The notes: a model not told the origin generated them from the sequence alone. DNA of 48,606 bases from an uncultured Pseudomonadota bacterium (GCA_903927005.1 CAIYLH010000104.1:1-48606); one strand, 5' to 3'; shown: positions 23,305-36,313, numbered from the stretch's first letter. Numbers and translations: made by a program.

Positions 23305-24363
23305 CTAGTGCGCTGCCTTCACCCGCGCAAGCGTATGCGCCTCCATGTCCTCGATGCCCGCCGGAATGGCCGGGTACCAGTGCAGGTTGTGAAAGCCTTC
23401 CGGGTAGCTCTTGAAGAACTGCGCCTTCAGCCGCGGATCCACCAACCGCAGCGTCCCGCGCGCGGCGGTGAAGTTGCCGACCGACTTGGTGATCCGCGCC
23501 GCGATCTCCGGGCGCATCGTGTAGTTGATCCAGGCGTAGGCGGCCTCGTCGTTCTGGCCCTTGGCAGGCAGCACTGACGTCATCAGCCAGGCAAGTCCAC
23601 CGGACTTCGGGTTGATGAAACGCACGAACCGGTTCTCGCGGCCTAGCTCCCAGGCCGGCGCGTCCCACAGCATCGCGGCGAACACATCGCCGGCGCGGAT
23701 CGCGTCCTGGATCTGGCCCTGCGCCTCGAACACGAAGTGCAGGTTGCGCTTGCAGGCGATCAGCGACTTCTCGACCTCGTCCAGCATCCGGCTGTAGGCG
23801 GCAGGATCTGCATACAGCGCAAACGGATCCTTGCCCATCGCGAAGGCGAATGCGATCAGGGTCGGGCGAACCAGTCGCAGCGCGGTCTTGCCGTGCAGCT
23901 CGGGTTTGCACAGGTCCAGGTAGTCGGTCACGGCGGCGTGGCGGGTATTGACGACCATGCCCTCCGCGCCCCACAGGAACGGCACGCCGTACTGCTTGCC
24001 ATCGACCGTCGTATTCACCTTGGCGCTCTCCAGCATCTCCGGCAGGAACAGATCGGTCTTGATCCGACTCAGATCAATGGGCCTGTAGATGTGGAACTGG
24101 CGCTGCGGACCGGTCACCCGGTCCTGCGAGGGCTGCGCCAGGTCAAAGCCCGCGCCAGCGGAAGCCCGCAGCCGCGCGATCATGTCCTCGTTGCCGGAGA
24201 GCGTCACCTCGATCTGGATGCCGGTCTCCTTGCGAAAATCCTCGGCCACATCCGCCGGCACATAGCCTTCCCAGGTGAGGATCCGCAACTTGCCGGCCTG
24301 GGCCATAGCCGGCGCTGTCAGCATCAGCGCGGCCAGGAGGGCGACGCCACGGGCAAAATTCAT
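23305..24363 (-). CDS. PotD/PotF-like extracellular solute-binding protein
   Basis: 352 residues from ATG 24363, supported by AAGGA 6 bases upstream and by the signal peptide that then opens the protein (MNFARGVALLAALMLTAPAMAQA). The mature part starts KLRILTWEGYVP and contains TGIQIEVTLSGNEDMIARL, VPFLWGAEGMVVNT and LPAKGQNDEAAYAWINYTM, as in periplasmic spermidine/putrescine-binding proteins. No permease or ATPase gene is next to it, so it either feeds a distant transporter or serves as a sensor. Its last ~28 codons are duplicated at 21095-21180. Confidence 0.83.
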   Translation of the reverse strand: MNFARGVALLAALMLTAPAMAQAGKLRILTWEGYVPADVAEDFRKETGIQIEVTLSGNEDMIARLRASAGAGFDLAQPSQDRVTGPQRQFHIYRPIDLSRIKTDLFLPEMLESAKVNTTVDGKQYGVPFLWGAEGMVVNTRHAAVTDYLDLCKPELHGKTALRLVRPTLIAFAFAMGKDPFALYADPAAYSRMLDEVEKSLIACKRNLHFVFEAQGQIQDAIRAGDVFAAMLWDAPAWELGRENRFVRFINPKSGGLAWLMTSVLPAKGQNDEAAYAWINYTMRPEIAARITKSVGNFTAARGTLRLVDPRLKAQFFKSYPEGFHNLHWYPAIPAGIEDMEAHTLARVKAAH

Positions 24364-24482
24364 GCGGATTCCTTCATCGGACGACAGCGCCCGCAGCGGG
24401 TGCTCGGGCGGGCGATGAACGCCCCCGCCAAAACGTATCAAGGCGTGCTGTCAGCCCCGGACCAGGTGCCGACACGGACGCT

Positions 24483-25382
24483 TCAGCCGCGCCGCAACCG
24501 GTCGGCCAGCAGCTTGGTGAGGATCTGGATGAACGGCTCGCCCAGCTGCGGGTGCTTGAGGCCGTACTCGACGGTGGCCTCGAGGTAGCCGAGCTTGCTG
24601 CCGCAGTCGAAGCGCTTGCCCTCGAAGGCGTAGGCGTAGACCGTCTCCTCCAGCAGCAACGCCGCGATGCCATCGGTCAGCTGGATCTCGCCACCCGCGC
24701 CGCGACCGACGGTGGCGAGCTTGTCGAACACCCGCGGGCTGAGCAGGTAGCGGCCGACGACGGCCAGCGTCGAGGGCGCATCCTCGGGCTTGGGCTTCTC
24801 GACCATCGCGGTAATGCGCGACAACCGATCGGTGATCGCCTCGGCGGCGACGATGCCGTACTTGTCGGTGTCCTTGCGCTCGACCGTCTGCACGCCCAGC
24901 ACGCTGCCGCCACGCTCGGCGTAGACCGCAGCCATCTGCTTCAGGCACGGCACTTTCGCGTCGATCAGGTCATCCGCGAGGTGGATGAAGAACGGCTCAT
25001 CGCCGACCACTGGCCGGGCGCACAGCACAGCGTGGCCGAGGCCCAGCGGCGCCGGCTGACGAATGTAGATGCAGGTGGCGTTGCTCGGCACGATGCTGCG
25101 CAGTGCCTCGAGCAGTTCCAGCTTGCCCTGTTCGGCCAGTGCCGCCTCAAGCTCAGGCGCCGAGTCGAAGTGGTCCTCGATCGCGCGCTTGGAGCTGCCG
25201 GTGACGAACACCAGCTGGGTCGCGCCCGCCGACAGTGCCTCCTCGACCGCGTACTGGATCAGCGGCTTGTCGACGACCGGCAGCATCTCCTTCGGGCTCG
25301 CCTTGGTGGCCGGCAGAAAGCGCGTGCCACGACCGGCAACGGGGAATACCGCACAGCGGATCGGCTTACGGGGCGTGGACAT
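24483..25382 (-). CDS. galU: UTP-glucose-1-phosphate uridylyltransferase
   Basis: 299 residues, the normal length. The N-terminal signature is [20 protein letters not shown] followed by [19 protein letters not shown], with the catalytic Arg/Lys, and [14 protein letters not shown] near the C-terminus. It makes UDP-glucose in the cytosol for LPS, capsule and trehalose synthesis. It stands downstream of lapB on the same strand with 76 bases between them. Confidence 0.95.
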   Translation of the reverse strand: MSTPRKPIRCAVFPVAGRGTRFLPATKASPKEMLPVVDKPLIQYAVEEALSAGATQLVFVTGSSKRAIEDHFDSAPELEAALAEQGKLELLEALRSIVPSNATCIYIRQPAPLGLGHAVLCARPVVGDEPFFIHLADDLIDAKVPCLKQMAAVYAERGGSVLGVQTVERKDTDKYGIVAAEAITDRLSRITAMVEKPKPEDAPSTLAVVGRYLLSPRVFDKLATVGRGAGGEIQLTDGIAALLLEETVYAYAFEGKRFDCGSKLGYLEATVEYGLKHPQLGEPFIQILTKLLADRLRRG

Positions 25383-25458
25383 GAAAGACCTCGAATGAAC
25401 AGCTGCGGCGATGATACCCGAGCCAAGTGACAGGCGCGGTGCGTGGACGCCGCAATGC

Positions 25459-26643
25459 TCAGCGCTCCTGCCCCGCCGGCGGCCTCCCCGCCAGGTCCGA
25501 CGGCGTCAGCGGCTTCAGCGTGTCCCAGCTCTTGCATCCCGGGCACTGCCAGAAGAACGTCGCCGCCGAGAACCCGCAGTCGCCGCAGCGGAAGCGCGCC
25601 GCCCGCATCGCCTGGCGGCGCAGCGCCGCGCACAGCCGCGTCAGCGCCGCGTCATCCGGCACGTTATCCTGCAGCAGGGCCTGCACCGTCTCTGCGACCG
25701 CAGGCTCGCGACCGACATAGCCGCGCGCCAGCGCCAGCAGCGCCGGCGAGTCGAGCTGGCCGGAGAGGATCGCCGCGTGCGCGATCGCATCGGCCACGTC
25801 ACGCCCGTCGCCGGCGAGCTCCTGCAGAATCGAGGCAAGCTCGGTCTCGCGGCCCGCCGCGCGCAGCGCGCGCACCAGCCGCGGCAGCACCTCGCCCGCC
25901 AGCTGCGGGCTCTGCACCGGCACACGCCTTAGCAACCGCACCGCCAGATCCGGCTCATGCATGTCGAGCGCGACATCCGCGCGCAGCAGTGCCCCGCGGG
26001 CAAAGCGCTTGTGCTCGGCACGGACGGTGCGCAGGTGCTCACGCGCGAGCGCGAAGTCGCCGGCCGTGCGCGCCAGTTCCGCCAATTCGCAGTGATAGTG
26101 GGCAATCGCCGTCGGCTGCTCGGGACGGCCGATGCGGGCGAGGTTGCGGTGAATCGCGATCGCCTGCTCCCAGTCGCGCTCCAGCTCGTAGATCGACGAC
26201 AGATCCTTGAGCGCCGCAATCCGGTAGGTGCCGCCTGCGGACAGCTCCAGCAAGAGCTTTTCGGCGCGATCGAACAGGCCCGCCCGCAGATAGTCCTGCG
26301 CCAGCGCGTAGGTCGCCTGCTCGCGGAACGCAGGCGCAAGGGTGTCGCGTGCGATCAGGTTCTGGTGGACGCGGATCGCCCGATCCACCTCGCCGCGCCG
26401 ACGGAACAGGGCACCGAGCGCAAACTGCGTCTCGACCGTGTCCTGATCGACCGCGACGGCGCGCAAAAACGCCTCCACCGCGCGGTCGGGCTGCTGGTTG
26501 ACGAGATAATTGAGGCCATCGAGGTAGTCGCTGGAGGGGCCGCGCGGCGGCGGCTCGCCAGAGACGCGCCAGCGATGCGTCGCATACCAGCCGACGACGG
26601 CGCCACCGAGGATCAGTGCCGCCTCGACCCAGCTAGTGCGCAT
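25459..26643 (-). CDS. lapB: LPS assembly regulator LapB (TPR plus rubredoxin-type domain)
   Basis: 394 residues. A membrane anchor lies at ~5-20 ([20 protein letters not shown]), then about nine TPR helix pairs ([39 protein letters not shown] and so on), and a C-terminal zinc/rubredoxin-type domain FRCGDCGF and [13 protein letters not shown] with its four cysteines. LapB bridges FtsH and YejM to control LpxC turnover and so LPS synthesis. Its start overlaps the end of lapA by 11 bases, the conserved arrangement in gammaproteobacteria. Confidence 0.93.
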   Translation of the reverse strand: MRTSWVEAALILGGAVVGWYATHRWRVSGEPPPRGPSSDYLDGLNYLVNQQPDRAVEAFLRAVAVDQDTVETQFALGALFRRRGEVDRAIRVHQNLIARDTLAPAFREQATYALAQDYLRAGLFDRAEKLLLELSAGGTYRIAALKDLSSIYELERDWEQAIAIHRNLARIGRPEQPTAIAHYHCELAELARTAGDFALAREHLRTVRAEHKRFARGALLRADVALDMHEPDLAVRLLRRVPVQSPQLAGEVLPRLVRALRAAGRETELASILQELAGDGRDVADAIAHAAILSGQLDSPALLALARGYVGREPAVAETVQALLQDNVPDDAALTRLCAALRRQAMRAARFRCGDCGFSAATFFWQCPGCKSWDTLKPLTPSDLAGRPPAGQER

Positions 26644-26929
26644 GGGACGGCGCCAGTGCGCGCAGCGTGCGCGCCTCGCCCTCGGCGAGTCGCAGCGCGC
26701 GACGAATCTCGCCCGCCTCGCGCTTGAGGCGCCAGATCCACGCCAGTGCGCCAGCGAGCCCCACCAGCCAGCCGATCAGCAGCGCGCCGATGAGCGCCTC
26801 GCCAACGCTGACGGGCAACGAGGCGAAATACAGATCAAGTTGGGTAGGCGTGGCATTCAAGCGCACGAAGCCTGCGCAGAGCAGCGCAAGCACGATGAAC
26901 AGGAAGACGGTCAAAAGACGGCGGAACAT
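26633..26929 (-). CDS. lapA: LapA (DUF1049) inner-membrane protein
   Basis: 98 residues from ATG 26929; an in-frame upstream start (26956) would add nine residues before the normal beginning MFRRLLTVFLFIVL. Two membrane helices are visible at ~5-22 and ~40-63, followed by a basic helical tail (RLKREAGEIRRALRLAEGEA). Order ihfB-lapA-lapB is conserved. Its precise role with LapB in LPS homeostasis is not settled. Confidence 0.9.
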   Translation of the reverse strand: MFRRLLTVFLFIVLALLCAGFVRLNATPTQLDLYFASLPVSVGEALIGALLIGWLVGLAGALAWIWRLKREAGEIRRALRLAEGEARTLRALAPSHAH

Positions 26930-26962
26930 GGCGCACCCGTGGCAGGACCGCGCCACAATCTA

Positions 26963-26983
26963 ACACGCGCGCCGGGCGCGTGT
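26963..26983 (-). terminator. Stem-loop between ihfB and lapA
   Basis: ACACGCGC (26963-26970) and GCGCGTGT (26976-26983) form a perfect 8-bp stem with a 5-base loop, 8 bases past the ihfB stop. There is no T-run, so it may be a partial terminator or a processing site that lowers lapAB expression relative to ihfB. Confidence 0.35.
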
Positions 26984-26990
26984 GGCTCCG

Positions 26991-27293
26991 CTACTCGCGG
27001 ATCGGGTACTGCTGCCCGTCGTTGACCCGCTCACGCAGGTCCTTGCCGGGCTTGAAGTGCGGCACGTGCTTGCCCTGCAAGGAAACGGCCTCACCGGTCT
27101 TCGGGTTGCGCCCCTGGCGCGGTGGCCGGAAGTGCAGTGCGAAGCTGCCAAAACCGCGGATCTCGATGCGCTCGCCGGTGGCGAGTGCGTCGCTCATGAT
27201 CTCGAGGATCTGTTTTACCGCCAGCTCCACATCCTTCGCGGGAAGGTGCTTCTGCTGGGTGGTGATTATCTCGATCAGTTCCGACTTGGTCAT
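26991..27293 (-). CDS. ihfB: Integration host factor beta subunit
   Basis: 100 residues: [50 protein letters not shown] and [13 protein letters not shown]. The GFGSF and the RNPKTG arm with its DNA-intercalating proline mark the HU/IHF family; the position after rpsA marks the beta subunit. With IHF-alpha it bends DNA sharply at specific sites in replication, recombination and sigma-54 promoters. Confidence 0.95.
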   Translation of the reverse strand: MTKSELIEIITTQQKHLPAKDVELAVKQILEIMSDALATGERIEIRGFGSFALHFRPPRQGRNPKTGEAVSLQGKHVPHFKPGKDLRERVNDGQQYPIRE

Positions 27294-27345
27294 GAGCGCA
27301 TCCGGGGTCGGCTGAGGAAGGGAATCCGGGATCGAACATGCGGCT

Positions 27346-27370
27346 GGCCGGCGCCACGCGGGCGCCGGCC
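27346..27370 (-). terminator. GC-rich hairpin between rpsA and ihfB
   Basis: GGCCGGCGCC (27346-27355) and GGCGCCGGCC (27361-27370) give a perfect 10-bp stem 14 bases past the rpsA stop. There is no T-run, so termination would be partial at best; it could separate the very high expression of rpsA from ihfB. Confidence 0.45.
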
Positions 27371-27383
27371 GGCCGGATGAGTC

Positions 27384-29063
27384 TTACGAGTCGTCCCGCT
27401 CGGAGGACATGTGCTCCTTCAGCAGGTCGCCGAGGCTGGTGCCCGTCGGGGAGTCGGTGCGATACGCCTGCATCGCCTCCTGCTCCTCGTGCACTTCCTT
27501 GGCCTTGATCGACAGCGCGATCGCGCGCGACTTGCGGTCGACGCCGGTGAACTTCGCCTCGACCTCGTCGCCGACCTTGAGCACGGTACGCGCGTCTTCG
27601 ACGCGGTCACGGGCAAGCTCGGACGCCCGCAGGTAGCCTTCGACGGCGCCCGGCAGGTCGATGATCGCGCCCTTGGCATCCACTTCGCGGACGATGCCCT
27701 TGACGACGCTGCCCTTCGGGTGCTGTGCGATGAACGCCGAGAACGGGTCCTTCGCCATCTGCTTGACGCCGAGCGAGATGCGCTCGCGCTCCGGGTCGAT
27801 CGACAGCACGATGGCCTCGACCGTCTGGCCCTTCTGGTAGCTGCGCACGGCTTCTTCGCCTGCCACATCCCACGAGATGTCGGACAGGTGCACGAGACCG
27901 TCGATGCCACCGGCGAGGCCGATGAAGATGCCGAAGTCGGTGATCGACTTGATCTGGCCCGAGACGCGGTCGTCGCGGTTGAAGTTCTCCGAGAACTCCT
28001 TCCAGGGGTTCGGCTTGCACTGCTTGAGGCCGAGCGAGATGCGGCGACGCTCCTCGTCGATGTCCAGCACCATCACTTCGACTTCCTGGCCGACGTGAAC
28101 GACCTTGGCCGGGTTCACGTTCTTGTTGGTCCAGTCCATCTCGGAGACGTGCACCAAGCCCTCGACGCCCTCCTCGATCTCCACGAAGCAGCCGTAGTCG
28201 GCGATGTTCGTGACCTTGCCCCAGATGTGCGTGTTCGGCGGGTAGCGACGGGCGATGTTCTGCCAAGGATCAGCACCGAGCTGCTTGATGCCCAGCGAAA
28301 CGCGCTGACGCTCGCGATCGAACTTCAGGATGCGGACGTCGATTTCGTCGCCGACCTTGACCACTTCCGACGGGTGCTTGACGCGCTTCCACGCCATGTC
28401 GGTGATGTGCAGCAGGCCATCGATGCCGCCGAGGTCCACGAACGCACCGTAGTCGGTGAGGTTCTTGACGGTACCCTTGACGACCGAGCCTTCCGCCAGG
28501 TTGTCGAGCAGGGCCGAGCGCTCGGCGCTGTATTCCTGCTCCACGACCGCGCGACGCGAAACAACGACGTTGTTGCGCTTCTGGTCGAGCTTGATGACCT
28601 TGAACTCGAGGACCTTGCCTTCGAGGTAGGACGGATCGCGGACCGGACGGACGTCGACGAGCGATCCTGGCAGGAACGCGCGGACATTCTCGATCTCGAC
28701 CGTGAAGCCGCCCTTGACGCGACCGTTGATGATGCCGGTGACGACCTGCTGTTCGTTGAACGCGGTCTCGAGGCGGGTCCAGGTGCGCGCACGCTTGGCC
28801 TTCTCGCGCGACAGGCGCGTCTCGCCCGAGCCGTCCTCGACCGAATCCAGCGCCACTTCGACTTCGTCGCCGGCGACGACTTCGATCTCACCCTTCTCGT
28901 TCTTGAACTGGTCGATCGAGATGACCGCTTCGGACTTCAAGCCCGCGTTGACGATCACATAATCCTGGCCCACTTCGATAACCAGTCCCATGAGGATCTG
29001 GCCCGGGCGAAAACGCTGGTTAGCCAGGCTCGCTTCGAACAGTTCGGCAAAACTTTCCGTCAT
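27384..29063 (-). CDS. rpsA: 30S ribosomal protein S1
   Basis: 559 residues from ATG 29063 ([20 protein letters not shown]); upstream in-frame starts are discounted because S1 begins here. Six S1/OB repeats follow in order, for example [40 protein letters not shown] and [21 protein letters not shown]1 binds mRNA leaders and brings them to the 30S subunit. No strong ribosome site precedes the start, as is common for this autoregulated gene. A 170-bp gap to cmk probably holds its promoter. Confidence 0.96.
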   Translation of the reverse strand: MTESFAELFEASLANQRFRPGQILMGLVIEVGQDYVIVNAGLKSEAVISIDQFKNEKGEIEVVAGDEVEVALDSVEDGSGETRLSREKAKRARTWTRLETAFNEQQVVTGIINGRVKGGFTVEIENVRAFLPGSLVDVRPVRDPSYLEGKVLEFKVIKLDQKRNNVVVSRRAVVEQEYSAERSALLDNLAEGSVVKGTVKNLTDYGAFVDLGGIDGLLHITDMAWKRVKHPSEVVKVGDEIDVRILKFDRERQRVSLGIKQLGADPWQNIARRYPPNTHIWGKVTNIADYGCFVEIEEGVEGLVHVSEMDWTNKNVNPAKVVHVGQEVEVMVLDIDEERRRISLGLKQCKPNPWKEFSENFNRDDRVSGQIKSITDFGIFIGLAGGIDGLVHLSDISWDVAGEEAVRSYQKGQTVEAIVLSIDPERERISLGVKQMAKDPFSAFIAQHPKGSVVKGIVREVDAKGAIIDLPGAVEGYLRASELARDRVEDARTVLKVGDEVEAKFTGVDRKSRAIALSIKAKEVHEEQEAMQAYRTDSPTGTSLGDLLKEHMSSERDDS

Positions 29064-29233
29064 TTGATGTGTCTCTGAGGGACGTGTGAGGTCCCAGGTC
29101 AGTCCTCGGATCCTGCCGGCGCTGCCGGTTGAGTTGGATAGGATCACGGAGGGGTTGTCGCCAAGTAAATCAGGACTCAGGCCGAAGCCCTCGTCCCACC
29201 TATGTCCCCGGCGCAGCAGCCGCCGGTCGCCTG

Positions 29234-29914
29234 TCAGCCGATGAGTCGTTCGCGCGCCAGCGTTAGCACGCGCGCCACCACCTCATCGGGCGTCAGACCC
29301 GTCGAATCCAGTTCTACCGCATCAGCCGCTGCCACCAGTGGGGCCAGCGCGCGGCTGGCGTCCCGATGGTCGCGCTCGGCGATCTCCCTGGAAAGGTCGG
29401 CGAGACTAACAGACAGGCCCTTATCTTTCAACTGGTTATACCGCCTGCGCGCGCGTTCCTCGGCGCTGGCGGTCAGGAAGATCTTCAACGCCGCCGTGGG
29501 GAAGATCTGCGTGCCCATGTCACGACCGTCCGCCACCAGTCCAGGCAGCGTCGCGAAGTCCCGCTGACGCGCCACCAGCGCCTGCCGCACGGCCCCTAAA
29601 CTTGCCACCTGTGAGGCGAGATTGCCCGCCTGTTCGGTGCGGATCGCGTCCGTTACGACCTCGCCGTTGAGCCAGATGCGCTCGTCGCCGCGCTCATCGG
29701 CACCGAACTCGACCTGCATGCCACGCGCGAGCCGGGCGTGGCCGGCCTCGTCGCCGGGCGCCAGGCCCGCATGCCTGCCCGCCAGACCCGTCAGCCGGTA
29801 CAGGGCACCGCTGTCGAGCAGGTGGAAGCCAAGCTCAGCGGCCACCCGCCGGCAGACCGTGCCCTTGCCCGAGCCGCTGGGCCCATCGATCGCGATGACC
29901 GGCGGGCTGCTCAC
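29234..29914 (-). CDS. cmk: Cytidylate kinase
   Basis: 226 residues starting with GTG 29914, which overlaps the aroA stop (GTGA). The P-loop is [11 protein letters not shown] (9-19), followed by [15 protein letters not shown] and [15 protein letters not shown], typical of (d)CMP kinase. It phosphorylates CMP and dCMP. The aroA-cmk-rpsA order is conserved in proteobacteria. Confidence 0.95.
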   Translation of the reverse strand: MSSPPVIAIDGPSGSGKGTVCRRVAAELGFHLLDSGALYRLTGLAGRHAGLAPGDEAGHARLARGMQVEFGADERGDERIWLNGEVVTDAIRTEQAGNLASQVASLGAVRQALVARQRDFATLPGLVADGRDMGTQIFPTAALKIFLTASAEERARRRYNQLKDKGLSVSLADLSREIAERDHRDASRALAPLVAAADAVELDSTGLTPDEVVARVLTLARERLIG

Positions 29915-31218
29915 CGCGCCTCTTCGATCGCAATGCCGGCATGGCGGGCCATGGCGGGGAAGCCCGGGAACGAGGTGGCGACGTTCGCCACATCGTCAAT
30001 CCTGATGTCGCCGCTCGCGCGTAGCGCCGCGACGGTAAACGCCATGGCGATCCGATGATCGCCGTGACTGTCGATCCTGCCGCCGCCGATCGGCCCGCCG
30101 CTGATGCGCATGCCGTCCGGGGTGGGCTCGGCGTCCACCCCCAGTCGCTGCAGGCCCTCGGCCATCACCGCGATCCGGTCGCTTTCCTTGACGCGCAGTT
30201 CGGCCGCGCCGCTGACCCGGGTCGTGCCGCGCGCGCAGGCCGCGGCGACGAACAGCACCGGGAACTCGTCGATCGCCAGCGGCACGAGCGACTCGGGCAC
30301 GTCAATCCCGCGCAGCTCGCTCTTGTGCACCTCCAGATCGGCGACCGGCTCATCGCCGGCCAGGCGCAGGTTCAGCACCCGGATATCGGCGCCCATCAGC
30401 CGCAGGATCTCCAGGATGCCGGTGCGGGTCGGGTTCACGCCGACGTCGCGGATCAGGAACGGGCCTTCGGCGGCGAGCGCGCCGGCGACCAGGAAGAAGG
30501 CCGCGGAGGAAATATCGCCGGGCACCCGCAGATGGGTCGCACGCAGCGTCTGGCCACCTCGCAGCGACACCCGGCCGTTGGCGGCCTGCACCTCGACGCC
30601 GAAGGCACGCAGCATCCGCTCGGTGTGGTCGCGCGTGACGGCCGGCTCGCGCACGACCGTCTCGCCCTGCGCGTACAGCCCGGCGATCAGCACCGCGGAC
30701 TTCACCTGGGCGCTGGCGACCTCCAGCGCGTAGTCGATGCCATGCAGCGGCGCGCCGCCGCGTACCGTGACCGGCGGCCGTCCGGCCGTGGTCTGGATGA
30801 CCGCGCCCATCTGCCGAAGCGGCGTCGCCGCGCGCTCCATCGGCCGGCGCGTCAGCGAAGCATCCCCCACCAGCGTCGCATCGAAGCGCTGGCCGGCGAG
30901 CAGACCCATCGACAGCCGCATCGCGGTGCCGGCATTGCCCATGTCCAGCGCCGCGCTTGGCGCCCGCAGCCCCTGCAGGCCGACGCCATCGACGATGACC
31001 CGACCGGCAGCCGGCCGCTCGACGTTGACGCCCATTGCGCGCATCGCGTTCAGCGTCGCCAGGCAGTCCTCGCTCTCCAGAAAGTTGTCGACCTCGGTCG
31101 TGCCCTCGGCGATCGCACCGAACAGCACCGAGCGATGCGAGACCGACTTGTCGCCGGGCACGGTGACCTCACCGCGCACGCAGCCACCGTGCGCCACCTG
31201 ATAACTCGCCTCTGCCAT
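29911..31218 (-). CDS. aroA: 3-phosphoshikimate 1-carboxyvinyltransferase (EPSP synthase)
   Basis: 435 residues from ATG 31218, which has AGGA 8 bases upstream; longer in-frame starts lie inside pheA. Motifs are VPGDKSVSHRSVLFGAIAEG, DMGNAGTAMRLSMGLLAGQ (PEP-binding loop), RGGQTLRATHLRVPGDISSA and ELRVKESDRI. It transfers enolpyruvyl to shikimate-3-phosphate. The loop reads GNAGTAMR with Ala where class I enzymes often have Gly-Thr-x-x-Arg, closer to class II AroA; a modest difference in glyphosate response is possible but not established. Confidence 0.94.
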   Translation of the reverse strand: MAEASYQVAHGGCVRGEVTVPGDKSVSHRSVLFGAIAEGTTEVDNFLESEDCLATLNAMRAMGVNVERPAAGRVIVDGVGLQGLRAPSAALDMGNAGTAMRLSMGLLAGQRFDATLVGDASLTRRPMERAATPLRQMGAVIQTTAGRPPVTVRGGAPLHGIDYALEVASAQVKSAVLIAGLYAQGETVVREPAVTRDHTERMLRAFGVEVQAANGRVSLRGGQTLRATHLRVPGDISSAAFFLVAGALAAEGPFLIRDVGVNPTRTGILEILRLMGADIRVLNLRLAGDEPVADLEVHKSELRGIDVPESLVPLAIDEFPVLFVAAACARGTTRVSGAAELRVKESDRIAVMAEGLQRLGVDAEPTPDGMRISGGPIGGGRIDSHGDHRIAMAFTVAALRASGDIRIDDVANVATSFPGFPAMARHAGIAIEEAR

Positions 31219-31238
31219 AGGAATGTCCTGGCTCACGT

Positions 31239-32366
31239 TCACAGCACCGCGCGCGGATAGGAGCCGAGGATCTTCACCAGCGAGGCGACCTTGCGCACCT
31301 TGGCCAGCGCCAGCGCGACCGCGGCGTCCTCGGCGTGGCCCTCGATGTCGACGAAGAAGACGTAGTCCCACTTCTTGCGCCGCGACGGCCGCGACTCCAC
31401 GCGTGACATGCTGATGCCGTGTTCGGCGAACGGCACCAGCAGCTTGAGCAGCGCGCCGGAGCCGAGCGTATCGGGGGCGGACAAGAGCAGCGTCGTGCGG
31501 TCGCGCCCGGATGGCTCGAGCAGCTTGCGCCCCACGACCAGGAAGCGGGTCGTATTGTCGGGACGGTCTTCGATCTCTGGCACCAGCACGTTCAGGCCGT
31601 AGACCTCGGCCGCCGCGGAGCCTGCGATCGCGGCGGTGCCGGCCTCATCGCGCGCCCGGCGCGCGGCCTCGGCGTTGGACGACACGGCAATGCGCTCCAC
31701 CCCGGCCAGGTTCTCGGCGAGCCAGCCGCGACACTGCGCCAGCGACTGCTGGTGCGAGCAGATCCGCTCGATGCGCTCCAGCGAATCCATCCGTCCCAGC
31801 AGGTGCTGATGGACGCGCAGCTCCACCTCGCCGCAGATCTTCAGCGGCGAGAGCAGGAACATGTCCGCAGTGTGACTGACCGTACCCTCGGTCGAGTTTT
31901 CGATCGGCACCACGCCGTAGTCGGCGACCCCCGCCTCGACCTCGCGGAACACCTCGTCGATGGCCGGCAGCGGCAGCGCCCGCACCGAGTGGCCAAAGTG
32001 CTTGAACACAGCCTGCTGCGTGAACGTGCCCTCGGGGCCCAGAAAGGCGATCTTCAGCGGCTCCTGCTGCGCCAGGCACGCGGACATGATCTCGCGGAAC
32101 AGTCGCACCATCTCCTCGTCCGACAGCGGTCCCTGGTTACGCTCGATCACCGCCTGCAGCACGGCGGCCTCGCGCTCGGGCCTATAGAAGTCGGCCGTGC
32201 CGGCCGCCCGCTTGGACACGCCCACGGTCTGCGCGACCCGCGCGCGACGACTGATCAGCGTCTGCAGCTGCTGGTCGATCGCGTCGATCTCGGCGCGGAT
32301 CTTTGCCAATGGCAGCGCGGGCGTGCTCTTGACGGACTTCTTGCGGGCGGGTGGGCGGCGGGTCAC
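31239..32366 (-). CDS. pheA: Bifunctional chorismate mutase/prephenate dehydratase (P-protein)
   Basis: 375 residues from GTG 32366. An AroQ chorismate mutase domain occupies ~20-100 (IRAEIDAIDQQLQTLISRRA), the prephenate dehydratase domain ~105-280 (IAFLGPEGTFTQQAVFKHFG, PIENSTEG, TTRFLVVG) and a C-terminal ACT domain ~290-370 with the Phe-binding ESRPSRRKKWDY. It makes phenylpyruvate and is feedback-inhibited by phenylalanine. The usual neighbours hisC and tyrA are absent between it and aroA. Confidence 0.95.
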   Translation of the reverse strand: MTRRPPARKKSVKSTPALPLAKIRAEIDAIDQQLQTLISRRARVAQTVGVSKRAAGTADFYRPEREAAVLQAVIERNQGPLSDEEMVRLFREIMSACLAQQEPLKIAFLGPEGTFTQQAVFKHFGHSVRALPLPAIDEVFREVEAGVADYGVVPIENSTEGTVSHTADMFLLSPLKICGEVELRVHQHLLGRMDSLERIERICSHQQSLAQCRGWLAENLAGVERIAVSSNAEAARRARDEAGTAAIAGSAAAEVYGLNVLVPEIEDRPDNTTRFLVVGRKLLEPSGRDRTTLLLSAPDTLGSGALLKLLVPFAEHGISMSRVESRPSRRKKWDYVFFVDIEGHAEDAAVALALAKVRKVASLVKILGSYPRAVL

Positions 32367-32402
32367 GTGACTATCCCCTGCTGGTCTTTAGGGTGAGCGC
32401 TC

Positions 32403-33482
32403 TTAAGAGTGGCGGGCAGCAAAATCGCGCATGAACGCGAGCAGCGCAGCGACGCCCGCGGCGGGCATCGCGTTGTACAGACTGGCACGCATGCCGCCCA
32501 CCAGCCGGTGGCCCTCAAGGTTGACAAGCCCCGCCTCGGCCGCCTCGCGCGCAAAGGTAGCTTCAAGCTCGGCACGCGGCAGACGGAACGGCACGTTCAT
32601 CCACGAGCGGCAGCTGTGCGCGACGGGATTGGTGTAGTAGCCGGAGCCGTCGATGTAGGCATAGAGAGACTCGGCCTTGGCCTGGTTGCGCGCACCGATC
32701 ACGGCCAATCCGCCTTCGGCCTTGAGCCACTGGAATACCAGACCGGCGAGGTACCAGCCGAAGGTGGGCGGCGTATTGAGCATCGAGCCCTCCTTCGCCT
32801 GCAGTGCATAGTTCAGCACCGGCGGCAGTTCCGCGCGCGCGCGCCCGAGCAGATCGTCGCGCACGATCACCAACGTCAGCCCGCTGGGACCGATGTTCTT
32901 CTGGGCGCCGGCGTAGATCAGCCCGAAGCGCGACACATCCAGCGGTCGCGACAGGATCGTCGAGGACAGGTCAGCCACCAGCGGCACCTCGGCCGTCTGC
33001 GGGATGAACGGAAACTCGACGCCGTGAATGGTCTCGTTGGCGCAGTAGTGCAGGTAGGCGGCATCGCGGCTCTTGTGCCACAGCGCCTCGGGGGGCACAC
33101 CGGTATAGCCGCCGCCGACCGCATCGGCCGCGACGTTGACCTGCAGATAGCGAGCGGCGTCCGCGATCGCCTTGCCCGACCAGGTGCCGGTGTTGACGTA
33201 GTCCGCCGTGGCGCCAGCGGCTGCCAGATTGAGCGGAATCGCCGAGAACTGCAGGGTCGCGCCGCCCGCCAGGAACAGCACGCGATAGTTGTCGGGGATC
33301 GCGAGCAAGTCGCGCAGATCGGCCTCGGCGCGCGCGGCCAGCGCACGGAACGCCGCGCCGCGATGGCTGACCTCCATGACCGACATGCCGCTGCCGGCCC
33401 AGTCGGTCATTTCCGCGCGTGCCTGCTCCAGCACGGGCAGCGGCAGCGCCGCAGGACCTGCCGAGAAGTTGTAGACGCGCAC
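32403..33482 (-). CDS. serC: Phosphoserine aminotransferase
   Basis: 359 residues starting GTG 33482: MRVYNFSAGPAALPLPVLEQ, SHRGAAF, LAGGATLQFSAIPLNL, and the PLP lysine in AGAQKNIGPSGLTLVIV. It transaminates 3-phosphohydroxypyruvate in serine synthesis and 3-hydroxy-4-phosphohydroxythreonine in pyridoxal phosphate synthesis. It lies 18 bases after gyrA, in the gyrA-serC-pheA operon order common to gammaproteobacteria. Confidence 0.95.
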   Translation of the reverse strand: MRVYNFSAGPAALPLPVLEQARAEMTDWAGSGMSVMEVSHRGAAFRALAARAEADLRDLLAIPDNYRVLFLAGGATLQFSAIPLNLAAAGATADYVNTGTWSGKAIADAARYLQVNVAADAVGGGYTGVPPEALWHKSRDAAYLHYCANETIHGVEFPFIPQTAEVPLVADLSSTILSRPLDVSRFGLIYAGAQKNIGPSGLTLVIVRDDLLGRARAELPPVLNYALQAKEGSMLNTPPTFGWYLAGLVFQWLKAEGGLAVIGARNQAKAESLYAYIDGSGYYTNPVAHSCRSWMNVPFRLPRAELEATFAREAAEAGLVNLEGHRLVGGMRASLYNAMPAAGVAALLAFMRDFAARHS

Positions 33483-33500
33483 GCGGCGACTACAGCGAGG

Positions 33501-36164
<2,664 letters not shown>

Positions 36165-36263
36165 TCTGGACGGGTCTCGGGAGCGGTTTTCGAAACAAGA
36201 ATCCTAACATATCGGCACATGTCTTTACGCAGGTTTTTCAGGCATTTGAGCGCTGCAGACGGG

Positions 36264-36269
36264 TATAAT
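36264..36269 (+). promoter_or_regulatory. Consensus -10 hexamer upstream of ubiG
   Basis: TATAAT at 36264-36269 lies 45 bases before the ubiG start codon. No good -35 hexamer is visible 16-18 bases upstream. It sits in the 149-bp divergent region between gyrA and ubiG. Confidence 0.45.
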
Positions 36270-36313
36270 CCCAAGCCCGCCCCCCAGCGCCACCCGACCC
36301 ATCGAGGGATGCC

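Noticed and set aside
27411-29078. 555-codon open frame on the plus strand
   Set aside because: It lies opposite rpsA, has no domain and shows the Asp/Val/Arg-rich composition expected of a shadow frame in GC-rich DNA.
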